Assembly (NCBI GenBank): GCA_902729315.2 | Contig: LR746267.1 | Coordinates: forward strand, 4,100,386 to 4,164,385 | Reading direction: 5' to 3' | Length of the DNA stretch: 64,000 bases | Origin: Spirodela intermedia | Taxonomy: Eukaryota; Streptophyta; Magnoliopsida; Alismatales; Araceae | Part shown: in pieces, positions 59,784 to 64,000 of the stretch | Numbering within the stretch: the stretch's first letter is position 1 | Layout of the letters: the number at the start of each line of letters is the position of its first letter | Notes under the pieces: generated by a model | What the model saw: only the letters and a program-made list of their open reading frames with translations | Told to the model about the DNA's origin: nothing | The model's database searches: none | Made by a program: the position numbers and the translations under genes

Positions 59784-62700
59784 TCAACGAGAGACTATCC
59801 CATCGCCTCTCGGTATAATTCTCAGGGGATGGGCTTCTGTGTTAAAGACCCACTCGTCCAAGGAGATAACCGTGGGTGGAGAGAACAAGAGATACAGATA
59901 CTTGAGCGTCTCCGCGAGGAAGAAGCTCTGCATCTTGTCGTCCTTCTCCCCCGTCTTCACCTGAACAGAGCCAAGCAGCAACGGTGAACCCAGCCAGAAG
60001 AACCCACTCGCCTTTCTTTTTAGCTGAAAGGGGACAGTCAGCCTTAAGAGTTTTGAGGGGTGGTCAACGCTTACGTCTCTCAATCCCACGTAGCCGGAGT
60101 CAACGCGGGAGTTCTTCTCGAACGCCTGGAAGATATTCCACCCCCACTCTCGGTACGTGCTGTTGCCCGTGACCCGCCAGAGATACATCAACGACTCGAC
60201 GGTCTCCGGCCGCTGGATGTTCCAGGCAGTCCCGACGCTCATGTCCTGAAGAAACGCGTCCACAGAACCATGAGAGAGAAAGAAACATCTCAAAGGGGAA
60301 TGTTCTTCGGGATCGACGACCTCCCCGGAATAGAAGTAGTAGTTCTCTCCGGCCAGCTGGGTCGGCGTTGACCGGTAGAAGTTGTAGCAGGTCCATACGA
60401 GCTGCGCGTGGAGCCGAATCCCATCAGGAAGATGATCCCGATCCGCAGAGAGAGAAAGTAATGCAGGAGAGATTACCTCTTCGGCTAGAGAGAGAAACCT
60501 TCTGGCGTCTTGTGGGCCGTAGCCGCCAGATCCGAGGGCCAGCATCCCTGGAACGAAGCAGGCCAGTTCATCCATCTGGAGGGACGATGGGTAGAACACG
60601 AGAAACGTTAGCTGCGGCAGATGAGCGAGTCAGGAAGGAAAGGAACCCACTTTCTCCTCGAGAGAATCCTCGGTTTTCTCGCAGATGTAGGACAAAGAAG
60701 AAGGCGTGCTCCTGCGAACCAGGCTGAGGAGGCCCTGCATCGACGTTTCCCACATCCCTCTGTTCACCAAAATATCAGCCATTAAATCGCAGTCTCCAAG
60801 CAGCCCATGATCGATTTTGCTGATCATTCATCAGACGTTGACTTCCTCATAAATAATCACACTAAGCGACGAAACAAATTCGCGGATGATGATCGATGGA
60901 GATAGATAAGATCCTCGGATCCGTACCTGTAGTGTCTCACAGCCTCGGTTTTGTTTCCTTGTATCCAGACTTTGAGCAGGTACTCGTAAAAGCTGGAACA
61001 CAGCCCTCATTTTAGAGGCTCTCTCCAATAATAAGGGAAAAGTCAACGGGGGGTTGTTCTTATAAAAAGCACGAAGTAAACGCAGAGGATTGATCACTAC
61101 CATTTCAAGCAGCTTCAAAACGAAGGAGATAACATCAAAGATCCAAAGGAATCTAGGGACCAGAGAAGTTGAAGATTGAAGAAACTGACGAGGAAACGCC
61201 ACACAGAGGTCGATTTATCTTCAGAACAACAAGAGGAATCGATAGAAAAGGGCAGAAAAGTTCTCAGTACCTATCACCCATGGCACCAAACGTGATCGTT
61301 GACCGGTAAGATGGGGTTCCCGAATCAGAATCGATGTATATGGGGAGCAAGCCATCACTGGGGTAATTTTTCCGGAGTTCCATGATAACCTTTTCTACCT
61401 AAAGAGAACATGGTAAGCATCCATCACAGGATATATTATTAATCGGTCGCAGAAGCAGATAAGGGAGAAGAGCAGGAATCCACCTTGATAGTAGATGGTT
61501 CTAGCTCGAAATGAATCAAGGCACCAACCGTGTTAGTGTTATATGCACTAAAATTAATTGAAAGGGCAGGAGTGATCTACCAAGGCAGTTTTCCTAGCTG
61601 ATTTAAACAACCCATTTGAAATCATCTTACTGTCATGAGTCAACTTTTAATTTTCCATCAATCCGATCTAGATCACATAGAAGCTTGGAGATTTTGATCT
61701 GTGCGTGATATAAAAAGCTTCCATTCCACCTGTACCCATTGCTTCTGCGAGGCCTCCGGATCCTTTTTCTATCTTTCTCGTAGAAAAGGGTTCACATATC
61801 AAGTCCCTTGGTACTCGTTGGAGTAGGCAAAGATTTGACTAAATAGATCCAAAAAATACGAGAAATATCCAAAAAAATAAAGCACCTCAGATTCTACTCT
61901 AGGAAACCGCTTTTTGTCAATCGCTTCATCTTACAACTTCCTAGTTTAAGGGAAAATGACGCATCATTTTCTAGTTTCTTCCTTATTTGATATTTTCTCA
62001 AACTCACACTTTCCTTCTGTTTCAACTCATTCCCACGCAACCCATCAGCAGACGTCTCTGTATTTCAATTTTCATTCCCTGCTTCACACGCATATTTGAC
62101 AGAAACTTTTCCTTGGTAATGTATACTGAGAGAAATCTTCCAAAAAACCCTTTTTGAGGTTAATCAGAAATTTTACCACTAGAGCGTGATGAATTCTGGA
62201 CCAATTTCTAGTTCGATTTCTTCCTCTCCGCTTGTATCATGTTGTGACTGGTGTCAGGTTTGTGCTGTCTGGGTAGCCCAGCCAAAGAAAGCTGGCTCAG
62301 ATGAAAGCTGGAGGCAATTTATAAGTTCAGATCTTAGGAAGGAGGTTTAGGTGACTCATCAGGAATTGAGACAGCGTAGATGGGTTAGGCTTCAGAGGTA
62401 TTCCAAGGATCCAGGGTATATAATGAATAGGAGTAGGACGCCCTCAATTGAGGAAACCTTGAGGGTTCCACGAAGGCCAAAGCAACATAGTCATCCGCAG
62501 TTACAGATGGCTCTCAGGTTCGTGTGGAAGATAATTCAGAAAGAAAGAGAGCGTAAGACTTCACCTGAGCCCAGTGGAGGTGTGGGATCACATGGTGATG
62601 ACAATGGCCCAGGTGACAAGACGAGAATGATGAAAGTGAGAGGGTTCCAAGGGATAATAACTCCAGCACCAATTTCATCTTCATGGACCATTTACTTCCC

Positions 62701-63317
62701 TTATTTTTCTACTTTTTTTCTGGTTCCTGGTATCTCCTCTGGAATAAACCCACTGAGAGGCCAAGGAGAGGAAGGCATGGGAGGAGGAGGAGTTAGGGGA
62801 CAACGAAGAAGGCCCGAGCAGCAGGAGACAGAGAGGTGTGGACTCTGGTTGGAAATTCTCGTCTCACATTCAATCCAGAAGGAAGATGACAGGAGAGAGA
62901 TTCCCAGGTTTACTGCACTGAAATTGGTGGTTGTGACATAACCAAAGACCTTCCTGTGGCATATCAAATTCCTCGCTCGCCTCTTTCTCGTCTGAAGAGG
63001 GTTTTCTTTTCCTCCCACCAATGCAGAAACAGAAATCTAACCTGAAACTAAAACTAATCTAGTGTAGATAGAGGATATCTGTATAAAATTTCCTCAGTCA
63101 GTGGCCATGCTGAATAATTTTTCTAATGTAGCATGTAAGAAATTATAAGAGGCATTTCCCCAGGAAATAGCAATAAGAAAACGTCATAAACAAATAATAA
63201 CAAACACCAATTGGTGAAAAGAACTACCTTCTGCTGGTATTTCGGATCTCTTGTCCTCTGGGATAAAGCAATAAATTCAAGCTGTTCGGTGCCAGAATCT
63301 GCCAGTATACTATCACC
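59784..63317 (-). CDS. MNS1: Mannosyl-oligosaccharide 1,2-alpha-mannosidase (class I, GH47), 3' eight exons
   Basis: Exons in transcript order: 63228-63317, 61271-61398, 60927-60992, 60651-60759, 60477-60575, 60321-60401, 60075-60245, 59784-59960. Together they give 306 residues in one frame with GT-AG borders. The protein matches GH47 enzymes closely: [86 protein letters not shown] and NTEAHPL. The Thr of NTEAHP coordinates the Ca2+ ion in this family, and the catalytic acidic residues of the RPE and DELACF segments are present. Family role: removes alpha-1,2-linked mannose from N-glycans in the Golgi, from Man8 to Man5. The N-terminal membrane anchor and first catalytic exons lie right of the window. 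The three last introns (75, 75 and 114 nt) are short, in frame and free of stops. The MNS1/2 type is inferred from similarity; the exact orthologue is uncertain. Confidence 0.92.
61399..63227 (-). other. Long intron of the mannosidase gene
   Basis: Spliced out cleanly: the exon ending DPKYQQK joins the exon starting [10 protein letters not shown] without a gap, as in the protein family. The intron contains a 196-codon frame on the opposite strand (62351-62941) and an exon-like stretch near 61485-61550, neither of which fits the mannosidase. Confidence 0.8.
62351..62941 (+). other. Unassigned 196-codon antisense frame in the mannosidase intron
   Basis: It opens with ATG and ends with TAA at 62939-62941. 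The product is rich in Arg, Glu and Gly ([20 protein letters not shown]) with one hydrophobic segment in the middle. No known domain is recognised. It could be a remnant of an inserted element or a chance frame in a purine-rich strand. Confidence 0.25.
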
Positions 63318-64000
63318 CTGATAAAATAAAAATGCACAATGTGTAAAACATTGTGAGGAAAAATTAAAAGTTATGCTATGTTCTGTGAAAATTTTCTTGG
63401 AAATGATAGGTGAAAATTAATTCAAACTTTTGAAGGGAAAAACACATTAAAGACGAGGAAAGACTTTCACGTTGATACAAAAGCGATCCATTATATATCT
63501 ATGTTTTCTTCCAAGTTCGTCCCCTTCACCGCAACTTGCCATGCAATGGCTTCTTATATTTTCTACCAAAGCCTTCATGATCAGAATAAACTACGCTTGG
63601 TATCGAGTCCCATATGAGTCGTGCTGATTCTCAGGGGCACCATGAGCTCCATTATGCTGACTATTTGTTCAAAGTCAAACAACTTTTTCATTCAAGCCAA
63701 TACATTTTGCTATCTCTGACCGGGAAAAAGATACAATCCGACCGAGACTTTATGATGAGAGCTTCTCGCCATTCCATAAGGCACATATAAGACTGATTCA
63801 ATGAATTGTTTTCAAGGAAAGCTGGGAAGGGAGATGATGGTGGCCCACTAATCCGTATTTCTAGGGAAGCATGAGGAGTTTTGGCATTGTATACAGTCAT
63901 CATATGATAAGATCCTCAAGAGTCAGCGTTATACACCCAGAAAACTTTTCATAGGACTTTTCAGCCTTATCCTCAACGAACTTTTCAGAGTTGTATTATC
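63318..64000 (-). other. Further intron sequence of the mannosidase gene
   Basis: I find no match to the preceding family exon (the part ending in a TWTGG-like sequence), so that exon probably lies beyond the right edge. The minus-strand frame 63688-63903 shows no mannosidase similarity. Confidence 0.45.

Noticed and set aside
61480-61555. A stretch resembling a mannosidase exon (minus strand, containing [21 protein letters not shown]-like sequence)
   Set aside because: The flanking exons join in frame and without a gap to the known family sequence (DPKYQQK then VEKVIMEL), so there is no room for this piece.
1-64000. Self-incompatibility S-locus
   Set aside because: The receptor genes are of the S-domain class, but no SCR/SP11-type small cysteine-rich ligand gene was seen and the class has many members unrelated to self-incompatibility.
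1-64000. CRISPR arrays, operons, tRNA and rRNA genes
   Set aside because: The window is eukaryotic nuclear DNA, and no regularly spaced direct repeats or RNA gene signatures were noticed by eye; a tRNA scan was not possible.

Overview
This is a nuclear genomic window from a flowering plant. Genes are split by GT-AG introns. Long AT-rich tracts are full of degenerate LTR retrotransposons. The coding genes are plant-type G-type lectin (S-domain) receptor-like kinases (RLKs) plus a class I alpha-mannosidase. The GC-rich exons in an AT-rich background would suit a monocot, but that is a weak inference and the species cannot be named.

Layout. 1-2251 (+): exons 2-7 of an S-domain RLK whose ectodomain exon lies left of the window (gene 1). 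2252-5005: a scrambled block holding the 3' flank of gene 1, a truncated SRK 5' end in opposite orientation, a GC-rich module, and a decayed copy of the mannosidase 3' end. About 5008-13800: a decayed Ty3/gypsy element with a solo LTR inside it. 14080-18829 (-): intact RLK gene 2, followed upstream by a dead-kinase relic (about 19947-21060). 21110-31011: AT-rich repeat land with a solo LTR nested in another solo LTR, a second decayed copia element, and an inverted copy of the GC-rich module. 31012-40024: a Ty1/copia element (minus orientation) whose 3' LTR has been split by two further solo LTRs. 43060-47848 (-): intact RLK gene 3, again followed upstream by a dead-kinase relic, then by a second copy of its own upstream region. 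51828-52440: a decayed ectodomain exon. 53208-57213 (-): intact, more divergent RLK gene 4. 58190-58800: another kinase relic. 59784 to about 63317 (-): the 3' eight exons of a Golgi-type GH47 alpha-mannosidase, running off the right edge.

Function. The RLKs are predicted plasma-membrane receptors: signal peptide, B-lectin, S-locus glycoprotein, EGF-like and PAN/apple modules outside, one membrane span, and a Ser/Thr kinase inside. Genes 1-3 are recent duplicates. Exons 2-7 have the same lengths in all three (150, 146, 211, 241, 151, 315 nt), and the kinase shares two changes (DFGT and GTIGYMSPEY) that gene 4 lacks. The mannosidase acts in N-glycan trimming and is probably the conserved anchor gene next to a rapidly rearranging receptor cluster. 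The main story is birth and death of receptors: at least four live or near-live genes, at least five relics, an inversion, and layered retrotransposon insertions.
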